This document shows, in pieces, positions 7,885-14,941 of a stretch of 19,335 nt of DNA. The stretch comes from an uncultured Coriobacteriaceae bacterium (lineage in GTDB: Bacteria > Actinomycetota > Coriobacteriia > Coriobacteriales > Eggerthellaceae), in contig URZP01000019.1 of NCBI GenBank assembly GCA_900552365.1, positions 1 to 19,335 of the forward strand. Direction: 5' to 3'. Each line of letters begins with the position of its first letter. The first letter of the stretch is position 1. Below the pieces are notes generated by a model. That model was not told the origin of the DNA and searched no databases. It saw only the letters and a list, made by a program, of their open reading frames with translations. Both the position numbers and the translations under genes were made by a program.

Positions 7885-9741
7885 TTGACTGACGAGAACC
7901 AAAATGAACCGCGCTTCCCGCACAAACGGGGAGGAGGTATCGCCGCGAAGGGCGAGGCAGATCGCACGCGCCCTCTGGGGGATACTCAGCCCATCACACC
8001 CGATGGGCATTCGCGTGGCGCTTTCGGCGGGCTGCTTCGCAAGGCCGATCAGTTCGAGGCCAAGCGTCAGGCCCGTGCGCGTCGCGAGCCCGGTCGTGTT
8101 CGCAAGTTCATCTACGCGTGGTTCGATCGCTTGACCGGTGCTGTGGCAGATGGCGGCTTGTCTCAGGCTGATGCCGAGTTCGAGGCGCATCGCACCTCGC
8201 GCGACTACATTTGGAACACCATCGGATTCATGGCATGGGGAACCATTTTCCCCATTCTCACTATCGTGGTCACTCAGCTTGTCGGCGTCGAGCAGGCCGG
8301 TATGTTCTCGCTTGCCTTCGTTATGGCGTTCTTGTTGTACTTCATGGGCATTTACGGCGTTCGAACGTACCAGGTCAGCGACTTGAACGGCACGCATTCA
8401 TTTGCCGATTATCAGGTCCAGCGCCTCGCCTCTGTTGTTTTGATGCTTGTGGTCGGGCATCTGTACTGCCAGTTTCGCGGGTATTCGGGCGTCATGCTCA
8501 CGATGTGCATGGGGCTCACGTTCTATCGCGCCGTCGATGCTATGGCGGAGGTGTACGAAGGGCGCTTGCAGCAGGTAGATAAGCTGTATCTGGCAGGAAT
8601 CTCGTTGACCATCAGATCGGTGGTCGCGCTTGTCGCTTTTTCCCTGACGTTGTTGATCACCCGCGACGTCGGCATTGCGTCTATCGCGATGGCTATCGGC
8701 GCTGCTGTCACGTTCGCTTTGGTTACCTTTCCGCTCGCTTTGCTTGAAACGCCGCCTTCGTCTCCGTTTTCCCTTAAGAGCGTCTCTTCCATTTTCAAGT
8801 CGTGCTTCCCTTTGTTCGTTGCGTTGTTCATGTTCAATTTGGTGGACAACGTGCCGAAGTTCGTGATGGAGGGCGTGCTAAGTTACGACAATCAGCTGTA
8901 TTTCAACGCGATGTACTTTCCGTCGCAGGCGGTTCTTCTCGCGGCGGGTTTCGTGTACAAGCCTTTGCTCGTTCGCATGGCGAAGACTTGGGCCGACCCG
9001 GCGAAAAGGAAGAAGTTCGACCTGTTCATCATGGCGATGAGCGCGGTTGTCATCGCCATCACGGCGGGAACCATTGTGATCGTGGCTTGGATCGGCATTC
9101 CCCTTATGAACTTCCTATACGGCCTGGAATTCGATGATTATCGGTCGATCTTCTACGTGATGATCGTGGCCGGCGGCTTTACCGCGGTCATTGAATTCTT
9201 CTACCAGGTCATTACTATTCTACGCAGGCAGAAGGTGGTTACCGAGCTGTATCTGATCACGTTCGTGTTCTCGGTGGTTGTGCTTGTCGTTATGACAAAC
9301 ATCAGCGGCCTTGACGGCGCGGTGCTCGGTTATGCCGTCAGCATGGCTATCTTGGCGATCTTGCTGCTTCGTGAGTACATCAGCGCTCGCGTCAGCTTCA
9401 AACGTCACCCTGAAACTGACAACACCACGTCGTTCGAGCCTCTTTCGGCTGAAGACAGCGGCGTGCAGCCTGTTTCGGGTATGGACGCGCGCCATGGCGT
9501 ATACGACCGTGCCGCCCAGGTCACACAGGCACTTGCTCCGGTGGGCGACCGCTCTTCCGGTCCCCGAACGAAGCTGGAAGAGGTTCGTTATGGCGCCTCG
9601 GTGCCTGATCGTTCGGGAAGACACGTGCGCAACCGCGATCAGGGGAGTGCGCAGCATCAAACCCGCGCCCAGGCTGAAGCGCGCAGACGCAATGTAAGCC
9701 ATTCCCGTCAAGGCGGCCAACATGGCCGTCGCGATCGGTAG
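7885..9741 (+). CDS. Flippase-like polysaccharide export membrane protein with long charged ends
   Basis: This 618-residue protein looks like an oligosaccharide flippase of the MATE/MOP superfamily (Wzx/RfbX-like), which moves lipid-linked sugars across the membrane. About twelve hydrophobic segments fill residues ~110-500, starting with WNTIGFMAWGTIFPILTIVV. Before them is a charged stretch of about 105 residues. After them is a hydrophilic tail of about 115 residues rich in Arg, Gln and Ser and ending GQHGRRDR; both are probably disordered and cytoplasmic. I chose the TTG at 7885 because AGAGG sits eight bases upstream; the frame also allows a TTG at 7840 without a good ribosome site. No glycosyltransferases lie nearby, so the exported sugar is unknown. 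The following gene starts 69 nt later on the same strand. Confidence 0.75.
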   Translation: MTDENQNEPRFPHKRGGGIAAKGEADRTRPLGDTQPITPDGHSRGAFGGLLRKADQFEAKRQARARREPGRVRKFIYAWFDRLTGAVADGGLSQADAEFEAHRTSRDYIWNTIGFMAWGTIFPILTIVVTQLVGVEQAGMFSLAFVMAFLLYFMGIYGVRTYQVSDLNGTHSFADYQVQRLASVVLMLVVGHLYCQFRGYSGVMLTMCMGLTFYRAVDAMAEVYEGRLQQVDKLYLAGISLTIRSVVALVAFSLTLLITRDVGIASIAMAIGAAVTFALVTFPLALLETPPSSPFSLKSVSSIFKSCFPLFVALFMFNLVDNVPKFVMEGVLSYDNQLYFNAMYFPSQAVLLAAGFVYKPLLVRMAKTWADPAKRKKFDLFIMAMSAVVIAITAGTIVIVAWIGIPLMNFLYGLEFDDYRSIFYVMIVAGGFTAVIEFFYQVITILRRQKVVTELYLITFVFSVVVLVVMTNISGLDGAVLGYAVSMAILAILLLREYISARVSFKRHPETDNTTSFEPLSAEDSGVQPVSGMDARHGVYDRAAQVTQALAPVGDRSSGPRTKLEEVRYGASVPDRSGRHVRNRDQGSAQHQTRAQAEARRRNVSHSRQGGQHGRRDR

Positions 9742-9810
9742 CAAGTCAATTTGGGTGTTTCACAATCCGAGGCGCTTCGGGTGTGTATAGGAAAGCAAGG
9801 TGTTTGCAAT

Positions 9811-10215
9811 ATGATGGATAGGCTTCGAGCATGGCTCGTTACTTCGATGGTGGGGCGTTACGGTGCTGACCAGTTCAATTACTTCCTTATTGGCGCCTCT
9901 ATCGTCTTCATCGTGCTGTCGATGTTCGGCTTTTCTTTCTTCAGCACGCTGAGCTTCGTGTTTCTGATGCTAGCTGTTGTGCGCATGTTCTCGCGGAATC
10001 ATTCCGCTCGCGCGGCCGAGAACGAGAAGTATCTCAGCATGAGTGAGAAGCCGCGCGAATGGTGGCGCAAAGTCAACGTCCGTTGGGCCAACCGCAAAAC
10101 AACCGCCTATGTGAAGTGCCCGTCATGTGGCAAGACGTTCACGCTTCCCAAAGGCAAAGGCAAGATTCGTGCCACGTGCCCGTATTGCCACGAAGCCTCC
10201 GTCCATAACGTGTAG
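9811..10215 (+). CDS. Small two-helix membrane protein with C-terminal zinc ribbon
   Basis: The 134-residue product begins with an amphipathic stretch ending in MVGRYGADQFNYFL. Two closely spaced membrane segments follow at about 24-43 and 45-60. A basic region (FSRNHSARAAENEKY) comes next, and then a zinc-ribbon tail with CPSC-x16-CPYC. The RGKGK-like PKGKGKIR between the cysteine pairs resembles MJ0042-type or similar small zinc ribbons. ATG 9811 is preferred over an upstream TTG at 9751 because GCAAGG lies about eight bases before it and the upstream codons look non-coding. I recall similar short proteins beside DUF5685 genes in Clostridia, but not a function. The gene ends 17 nt before the DUF5685 gene, suggesting an operon. 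The metal site may sense redox state or bind a partner; this is inference. Confidence 0.75.
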   Translation: MMDRLRAWLVTSMVGRYGADQFNYFLIGASIVFIVLSMFGFSFFSTLSFVFLMLAVVRMFSRNHSARAAENEKYLSMSEKPREWWRKVNVRWANRKTTAYVKCPSCGKTFTLPKGKGKIRATCPYCHEASVHNV

Positions 10216-10232
10216 AAAAGGCTGACGGCTGC

Positions 10233-11150
10233 ATGTTCGGGTTCGTCACGATCAGCGACAACGACCTATCCGATTCCGAGCGAGAACGCTATCGCTCGGT
10301 TTACTGCGGCGTATGCCGCGCGCTTAAGCGGCGATTCGGTCAGCTGACGCGCATCGCTTTGAATAACGACCTCACCTTCGTGGCTCTTCTGCTTATGTCT
10401 TTGTACGAACCCGAAGAGACCCCTGGCCTGGGAAGGTGCGCTGCTCACCCAGTTAAGCCGCGACCTTATATCGAAAGCAAGCTTGTCGACTACGTTGCCG
10501 ACATGACCATCGTCATGGCGTATCACAACATGCTCGACAACTGGAACGACGATCGCTCGTATCCGTCCCTTGCGTTTTCGAAGGTGTTGAAGGCCGGGTA
10601 CGAGCGCGTTTGTGGGCGATACCCTCGCCAATGCAGCGCATGCGAGCAGGGTCTTGGCAACATTTCTCGAATCGAGCGAGATCAGATGCAGGCTTTGCGC
10701 GATGTGGATGACAGTGAGTCAACGCTCTTGGACCCCGATGCGTGCGCGAATGAGTTCGGAGCTATCATGGCTGAAGTGCTTGTGTTCAAGGAAGACGAGT
10801 GGTCGGCTCAGCTTCGGTCGTTCGGATTCGAGTTAGGGCGTTTCGTCTACCAGATGGATGCGGTGTACGATTTGCCGAAGGATTTGGAATCGGGGTCGTA
10901 CAATCCGTTCATACAATCTGACCTCGATAACGATGAGCTGCGCATGCTCTTGATGAACCGAATGGCTGCGGTAGTTGATGTTTTCGAACGACTTCCGCTT
11001 GTTCAAGACGTGCAAATACTGCGAAGCGTATTATATGCGGGCGTTTGGGGACGACTCAACGCGCGTGACCAACACGATAGGGAAGCTTCGCGGAAGCGAT
11101 CTTTTCACGACAAGCTTATGTGCAAGAACAAAGGAACCTTCAGTGGATAA
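10233..11150 (+). CDS. DUF5685-family protein with two Asp-rich motifs
   Basis: This 305-residue protein matches DUF5685 as I know it, with the signature YCGVCRALKRRFG near the N-terminus (CxxC at 25-28). It is soluble and mostly helical. Two acidic motifs stand out: DNWNDD (102-107) and DAVYDLPKD (209-217) followed by GSYNP. Their number, spacing and helical setting recall the paired Asp motifs of trans-isoprenoid synthases such as squalene/phytoene synthase, but I cannot show homology. Further cysteines occur at 69 and in CSAC (134-137). The stop overlaps the GTG start of the J-protein gene by 8 nt, indicating translational coupling. The neighbours, a zinc ribbon, a J-protein and an Hsp70, suggest a shared process. 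The biochemical role is unknown. Confidence 0.8.
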   Translation: MFGFVTISDNDLSDSERERYRSVYCGVCRALKRRFGQLTRIALNNDLTFVALLLMSLYEPEETPGLGRCAAHPVKPRPYIESKLVDYVADMTIVMAYHNMLDNWNDDRSYPSLAFSKVLKAGYERVCGRYPRQCSACEQGLGNISRIERDQMQALRDVDDSESTLLDPDACANEFGAIMAEVLVFKEDEWSAQLRSFGFELGRFVYQMDAVYDLPKDLESGSYNPFIQSDLDNDELRMLLMNRMAAVVDVFERLPLVQDVQILRSVLYAGVWGRLNARDQHDREASRKRSFHDKLMCKNKGTFSG

Positions 11151-11982
11151 AAGCCCCTACGAAATTCTTGGAGTGTCGCCCGATGCAAGCAAGGACGACA
11201 TCAAGAAGGCGTATCGCAAAAAAGCTCGTGAGAACCACCCCGACCTCAACCCCAACGACCCACAGGCCGCTGAGCGAATGAATCAGGTCAATGAGGCCTA
11301 CGATCGTCTGATGAACCCCGAGAAGTACGCAGCGGAAGACCGCAGGCGTGCAGCATCTCAGCAAGGTACGGGTGGTGCGGCATACGATCCGTTCGGCGGC
11401 AACGGCTACTCTGGCACGGGCGGACAGAACTCGTCTGGGCAGGGCGGCTACCAGTATTCCTCCGACGGATCTTATGGCTGGTCGTCCGAGACGTACACCT
11501 GGGAGGACATTTTCGGTTTCGGCTTCTCTGGTGGTGCCACGAACCCGTGCAACATTCACCCCGAGGCTAACGTGTACGACTCTTCCGAGGTGAAAGCGGC
11601 CATCGACCTTATCAACGCCGGCCGCCATAAGGAGGCTGCGGCCATTTTGGCCGACATCCCCTCTACGGGTCGCAATGCTCGCTGGTATTACCTGTCTTCG
11701 CTTGCGAACTATGGCGCCGGAAACGAGACGCTTGCTTACGAGCAGATCCGCCGCGCTTGCAAAATCGACCCGAACAACGCCGAGTACCGTCGGGCAATGC
11801 AGGGTTTTCAGCAGCCGGCTCAAACTTATCAACAAGAATCGCAGCAACGGGGCTTCTCTATGGGAACAACCTCGTGCGTCGAGTGCTGTTGCGGTTTGAT
11901 GGTGCTGAACATGTGCATGAACTCGTGCCTTCGCATGGGGATGTACGGCGGCAACGTGTACGGAGCCGGTATCTACTGTTGA
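11143..11982 (+). CDS. J-domain protein (DnaJ-like) with cysteine-rich hydrophobic tail
   Basis: This 279-residue Hsp70 co-chaperone has an N-terminal J domain (residues 2-68) with the essential HPD at 32-34. A Gly/Ser/Tyr-rich linker follows to about 130. A TPR-like helical segment (about 145-225) contains AIDLINAGRHKEAAAILADI and YEQIRRACKIDPNNAEYRRAM. The last ~35 residues hold seven cysteines, including SCVECCCG and a final Cys. It lacks the DnaJ zinc finger and client-binding domains, so it is not the housekeeping DnaJ. The GTG at 11143 has AAGGAACC five bases before it and overlaps the DUF5685 stop. The frame also opens at 10975 inside DUF5685, but that extension is not J-like. The J domain should stimulate the Hsp70 encoded next. 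The tail could bind metal or hold the protein at a membrane. Confidence 0.85.
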   Translation: MDKSPYEILGVSPDASKDDIKKAYRKKARENHPDLNPNDPQAAERMNQVNEAYDRLMNPEKYAAEDRRRAASQQGTGGAAYDPFGGNGYSGTGGQNSSGQGGYQYSSDGSYGWSSETYTWEDIFGFGFSGGATNPCNIHPEANVYDSSEVKAAIDLINAGRHKEAAAILADIPSTGRNARWYYLSSLANYGAGNETLAYEQIRRACKIDPNNAEYRRAMQGFQQPAQTYQQESQQRGFSMGTTSCVECCCGLMVLNMCMNSCLRMGMYGGNVYGAGIYC

Positions 11983-12006
11983 TGATGTGCGGCAGCCGCG
12001 GTCGCG

Positions 12007-12042
12007 CTTGATTCGCTCGACTGCCGTTGGATTCGAATCAAG
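12007..12042 (+). promoter_or_regulatory. Inverted repeat overlapping the dnaK-paralogue ribosome binding site
   Basis: CTTGATTCG (12007-12015) and CGAATCAAG (12034-12042) form a perfect 9-bp inverted repeat around 18 nt. The second arm covers the first three bases of the Shine-Dalgarno AAGGAG (12040-12045), six bases before the ATG at 12052. In RNA it could mask the ribosome site. In DNA, the CTTGA...TCAAG ends resemble half-sites of the actinobacterial HspR operator (CTTGAGT-N7-ACTCAAG), though the spacing is much longer. Confidence 0.45.
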
Positions 12043-12051
12043 GAGTGCTTC

Positions 12052-13824
12052 ATGGGTGCAACGATCGGAATCGATTTAGGAACGACTAACAGCTGCGTGG
12101 CCATCGTCGAGGGCGGACGCCCCGAGGTCATCGTCAATGCGGAGGGAGAGCGTACAACGCCAAGCGTGGTCGCGTTCTCCAAAAGCGGCGAGCGTTTGGT
12201 TGGCAATGTTGCGATTCGTCAGCAGGCGGTGAACCCCGATAGGACTATCTCGTCCGTTAAACGTCATATGGGTTCCGATTGGCGCGCGAACATCGATGGT
12301 AAGGCGTATTCTCCTCAAGAGATCTCGGCAATGGTTCTACGCAAGCTAAAGGGCGATGCCGAGCGTTTCCTTGGCAAGGACGTCACCGATGCTGTCATCA
12401 CCGTTCCCGCATATTTCAACGACACTCAGCGTCAGGCCACGAAAGATGCCGGTCGCATTGCAGGCCTTAATGTCCTGCGCATCATCAACGAGCCGACTTC
12501 TGCGGCGCTCGCTTACGGGCTTGATCACGGCTCGCCTCAAAAAGTCATGGTGTACGACTTGGGAGGCGGCACGTTCGACGTTTCCATCATCGAGATAGGC
12601 GAGGGCGTTATCGAGGTTCTGGCAACTGCCGGCAACAACCACTTGGGCGGCGACGATTTCGACGAGCGTTTGTGCAAGCACTTGATCGCCGAGTTCAAAC
12701 GAACCAGCGGCTTCGATGCCGAGCGCGACCCCATGGCCCATCAGCGCCTGAAAGAGGCTGCTCGCTCTGCGAAGGAGGAGCTGTCCTCGCTCTCATCGAC
12801 GCATGTTAACTTGCCGTTCTTGGCCCAGAACCAAAACGGTCCGCTTCATTTCGAATGCGAGGTCACGCGCGCTGAGTTCGATCGTATGACGGTCGATCTT
12901 GTCGAGCAAACAACCGAACCCGTCCAGCAGGCGCTAAACGACGCGGGCATCGCCGCAAGCGAATTGGGCCAGGTGCTCCTTGTCGGCGGATCTACGCGCA
13001 TTCCCGCCGTTCAAGAGCATGTTCGCAAGCTGACGCGTCTTGAGCCCGCAAATTCCATCAACCCCGACGAATGCGTTGCGCAGGGTGCTGCGATTCAAGG
13101 AGACACCCTGGCGAATGCGGCTGCGGGCAACTCGCTTGCGACGCGCGGCCAAGAGATCCTTCTTCTTGATGTCACGCCGCTGTCTCTTTCGATTGAAACC
13201 TTGGGCGGCGTCGCCACGCGCATCGTCGAGCGCAACACGACGCTTCCTGCTCATTATTCACAGGTGTTCACCACAGCCGCGGCATTCCAGTCCAGCGTTG
13301 AGATCCATGTTCTTCAGGGCGAGCGCCCCATGGCAAAGGACAACAAGACTACTGGCAAGTTCCGTCTGAAGGGCATTAAGCGTGCGATGGCCGGCGTGCC
13401 GAAGATCGAGGTCACGTTCGATATCGATGCGAACGGCATCCTTACCGTCTCTGCGCGTGATCAAGATACCGGCAAAGAGCAGTCGATCACCATCACCGAC
13501 GATGGTCGTATGTCCGATGCCGAGATCGAGGCGGCCATCCGCGATGCCGAGATGTATGCCGGTGAGGATCAGGCTCGTCGCGACAAGATGGAAGCCATTT
13601 CGAATGCGCAAAGGGTCGCCAGCGAAGTGAACGCCCTTTACGGCAAGGTTCAAAAACAGCTTGGTAAAGACGAGAAGAAGCAGATCAAGTCTGATTTGGC
13701 TATCGTCACTAAGATTGCGGGGAAGAAGATGGAGAAGCTTGGCGATGCCGACTTCGCCGAGTTGAGCTCCGCGAGCGCTCGTCTTGAGGAAGCGGCGGCG
13801 CGATTGCGCTCTATGGAAGGATAA
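12052..13824 (+). CDS. Hsp70 chaperone, DnaK paralogue with shortened lid
   Basis: This 590-residue Hsp70 is an ATP-driven chaperone that binds unfolded peptides. The nucleotide-binding domain (1-368) shows GIDLGTTNS (6-14), YDLGGGTFDVSII (168-180) and VGGSTRIPAV (311-320). The linker LLLDVTP (370-376) and the beta substrate domain to about 485 are normal. The alpha lid is short: the protein ends at SMEG near 590, without the last lid part and the acidic tail found in housekeeping DnaK (about 610-640 residues). No grpE or hrcA is present, and the J-protein upstream is not a standard DnaJ, so I read this as a dedicated paralogue and give no dnaK symbol. The ATG is preceded by AAGGAG at six bases, within an inverted repeat. 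The 69-nt gap after the J-protein fits one operon. Confidence 0.88.
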   Translation: MGATIGIDLGTTNSCVAIVEGGRPEVIVNAEGERTTPSVVAFSKSGERLVGNVAIRQQAVNPDRTISSVKRHMGSDWRANIDGKAYSPQEISAMVLRKLKGDAERFLGKDVTDAVITVPAYFNDTQRQATKDAGRIAGLNVLRIINEPTSAALAYGLDHGSPQKVMVYDLGGGTFDVSIIEIGEGVIEVLATAGNNHLGGDDFDERLCKHLIAEFKRTSGFDAERDPMAHQRLKEAARSAKEELSSLSSTHVNLPFLAQNQNGPLHFECEVTRAEFDRMTVDLVEQTTEPVQQALNDAGIAASELGQVLLVGGSTRIPAVQEHVRKLTRLEPANSINPDECVAQGAAIQGDTLANAAAGNSLATRGQEILLLDVTPLSLSIETLGGVATRIVERNTTLPAHYSQVFTTAAAFQSSVEIHVLQGERPMAKDNKTTGKFRLKGIKRAMAGVPKIEVTFDIDANGILTVSARDQDTGKEQSITITDDGRMSDAEIEAAIRDAEMYAGEDQARRDKMEAISNAQRVASEVNALYGKVQKQLGKDEKKQIKSDLAIVTKIAGKKMEKLGDADFAELSSASARLEEAAARLRSMEG

Positions 13825-13923
13825 TTGTCGGATCTTGCGTTGCGAAAAACGCTTATATGTGGCAAGATTCGGCGGGTAAACCTTGCCGGTTGAAACCCGG
13901 CGATATAGGAGAGAGGCAGTTAT

Positions 13924-14733
13924 ATGACCGAGCAGCAGTTCAACATCACAGATGCGGCACGTGCTTATCGCGAGCAGATCAAGCCGAACACCGTCGGCTC
14001 CCTTTCGCGCACCGATCCCGAGATCGCGGCGATCATCGAGAACTTCGCGTTCGATCAGATCCCCAACGCCAGCGACCTTGACGACCGTCGTCGCTTCCTG
14101 TGCATCCTGGCTGGCCTTATGGGCACCCAGGCACGCGATACCTTCCAGTTGATGGTCGAGGGCGCGCTGAACTTCGGCGTTGATCCCGTCGAGATCAAGG
14201 AAGTCATCTACATGGGCGTTCCTTATCTGGGTCTTGGCCGTTCCATTCACTTCATCAAGACCGCTAATGAGGTATTCGATGCCAAGGGCATCGAGATGCC
14301 GCTTGAGTCTCAGCAGACCGTTTCCGGTGCCGAGCGTCTGACCGCTGGTAACAATATCCAGGCTCAGATCTACGGCGAGGGCATTCGCGAAAGCTGGATG
14401 ATCGGACCCCAGGACCGCCGTTACCTCAACAAGCTTATTGCCGAGAACTGCTTCGGTGATTACTACACGCGCAACGGCCTTACCGTTACCGATCGCGAGA
14501 TGGTCGCTTTCTGCTTCATCGTTGCTCAGGGCGGCGCCCATCCGCAGGCCATCAGTTATGCTATCGGCAACCTGAAGCTTGGCAACAGCAAGGAGCTTCT
14601 GTACGACATCATGGTCAACCTGATCCCGTACATCGGCTATCCTCGCGTTCTCAATGGTATCGCCGCTATCGACAACGCAGGTGCTGTCATTCTTGAGGAC
14701 GAGCAGGAGAAGCGCGGTCAGAGCAAGTTTTAA
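13924..14733 (+). CDS. Carboxymuconolactone decarboxylase-family protein, double domain
   Basis: This 269-residue protein contains two AhpD-like/CMD helical domains. The first (about 50-125) includes LMGTQARDTFQLMVEGALNFG and VKEVI-like IKEVIYMGVPYLGLG. The second (about 165-255) includes VTDREMVAFCFIVAQGGAHPQ and LYDIMVNLIPYIGYPRVLN. Neither has the CxxC pair of the peroxidase AhpD, so thiol-peroxidase activity is unlikely; a decarboxylase- or lyase-like or non-catalytic role remains open. GGAGAGAGG lies seven bases before the ATG. The 99-nt gap after the Hsp70 gene has no clear terminator, so co-transcription is possible but not shown. It ends at a good intrinsic terminator. Its codons are strongly biased (GGC, ATC, GAG, CGT), which suggests high expression. 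Confidence 0.88.
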   Translation: MTEQQFNITDAARAYREQIKPNTVGSLSRTDPEIAAIIENFAFDQIPNASDLDDRRRFLCILAGLMGTQARDTFQLMVEGALNFGVDPVEIKEVIYMGVPYLGLGRSIHFIKTANEVFDAKGIEMPLESQQTVSGAERLTAGNNIQAQIYGEGIRESWMIGPQDRRYLNKLIAENCFGDYYTRNGLTVTDREMVAFCFIVAQGGAHPQAISYAIGNLKLGNSKELLYDIMVNLIPYIGYPRVLNGIAAIDNAGAVILEDEQEKRGQSKF

Positions 14734-14764
14734 GAACTGCAACGGCTTCTTAGCTTTAAAGGCC

Positions 14765-14802
14765 AACGGGCCAGGAGCGAGTGATCGTTCCTGGCCCGTT
14801 TT
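14765..14802 (+). terminator. Intrinsic terminator of the carboxymuconolactone-family gene
   Basis: The arm at 14765-14780 (AACGGGCCAGGAGCGA) pairs with 14785-14800 around GTGA, with one G-T wobble, then TTTT. It lies 31 nt after the stop. Confidence 0.88.
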
Positions 14803-14886
14803 CATGCGCCGCGATTGTCTTCGTACCGGTGGAGACTGTGGGCTCGATGGTGCGGCGCGCCTTTCTCAACTCTTGGCATATAGAGA

Positions 14887-14898
14887 AAACCGCGCCCC
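14887..14898 (-). terminator. Distal arm of the permease terminator, split by the insertion sequence
   Basis: On the minus strand this arm reads GGGGCGCGGTTT and is followed by TCTCTAT, a T-rich tract (TTTTCTCTAT including the last stem bases). Its partner is at 16323-16334. In the uninterrupted site the two arms form a perfect 12-bp stem (one G-T wobble) around a 4-nt loop, reading TGTC in the transcript. Confidence 0.8.
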
Positions 14899-14902
14899 GA
14901 CA

Positions 14903-14926
14903 TGAACTAGACCCCAAAAGTTGGAC
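14903..14926 (+). repeat. Terminal inverted repeat, downstream end (IRR) of the IS3 element
   Basis: It pairs with 16296-16319 at 19 of 24 positions and ends in AAAAGTTGGAC. It is on the transposase 3' side. Confidence 0.85.
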
Positions 14927-14941
14927 GGTCAAATAAAGTTC

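Noticed and set aside
7429..8397. A 322-codon minus-strand frame across the divergent promoter region
   Set aside because: It overlaps the starts of both divergent genes and their ribosome sites; no homology is visible.
12041..12051. GAGTGCTT before the Hsp70 start as a CIRCE (HrcA) operator half
   Set aside because: CIRCE needs TTAGCACTC nine bases away from GAGTGCTAA. No partner arm is present, and the match comes from the ribosome site itself.
13924..14733. AhpD-type alkylhydroperoxidase function for the double-domain CMD protein
   Set aside because: The CxxC pair and following His of AhpD are absent from both domains.
13258..14805. A 515-codon open frame on the minus strand across the Hsp70 and carboxymuconolactone genes
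   Set aside because: It spans two unrelated genes, their spacer and part of a terminator, and its protein has no recognisable domain.
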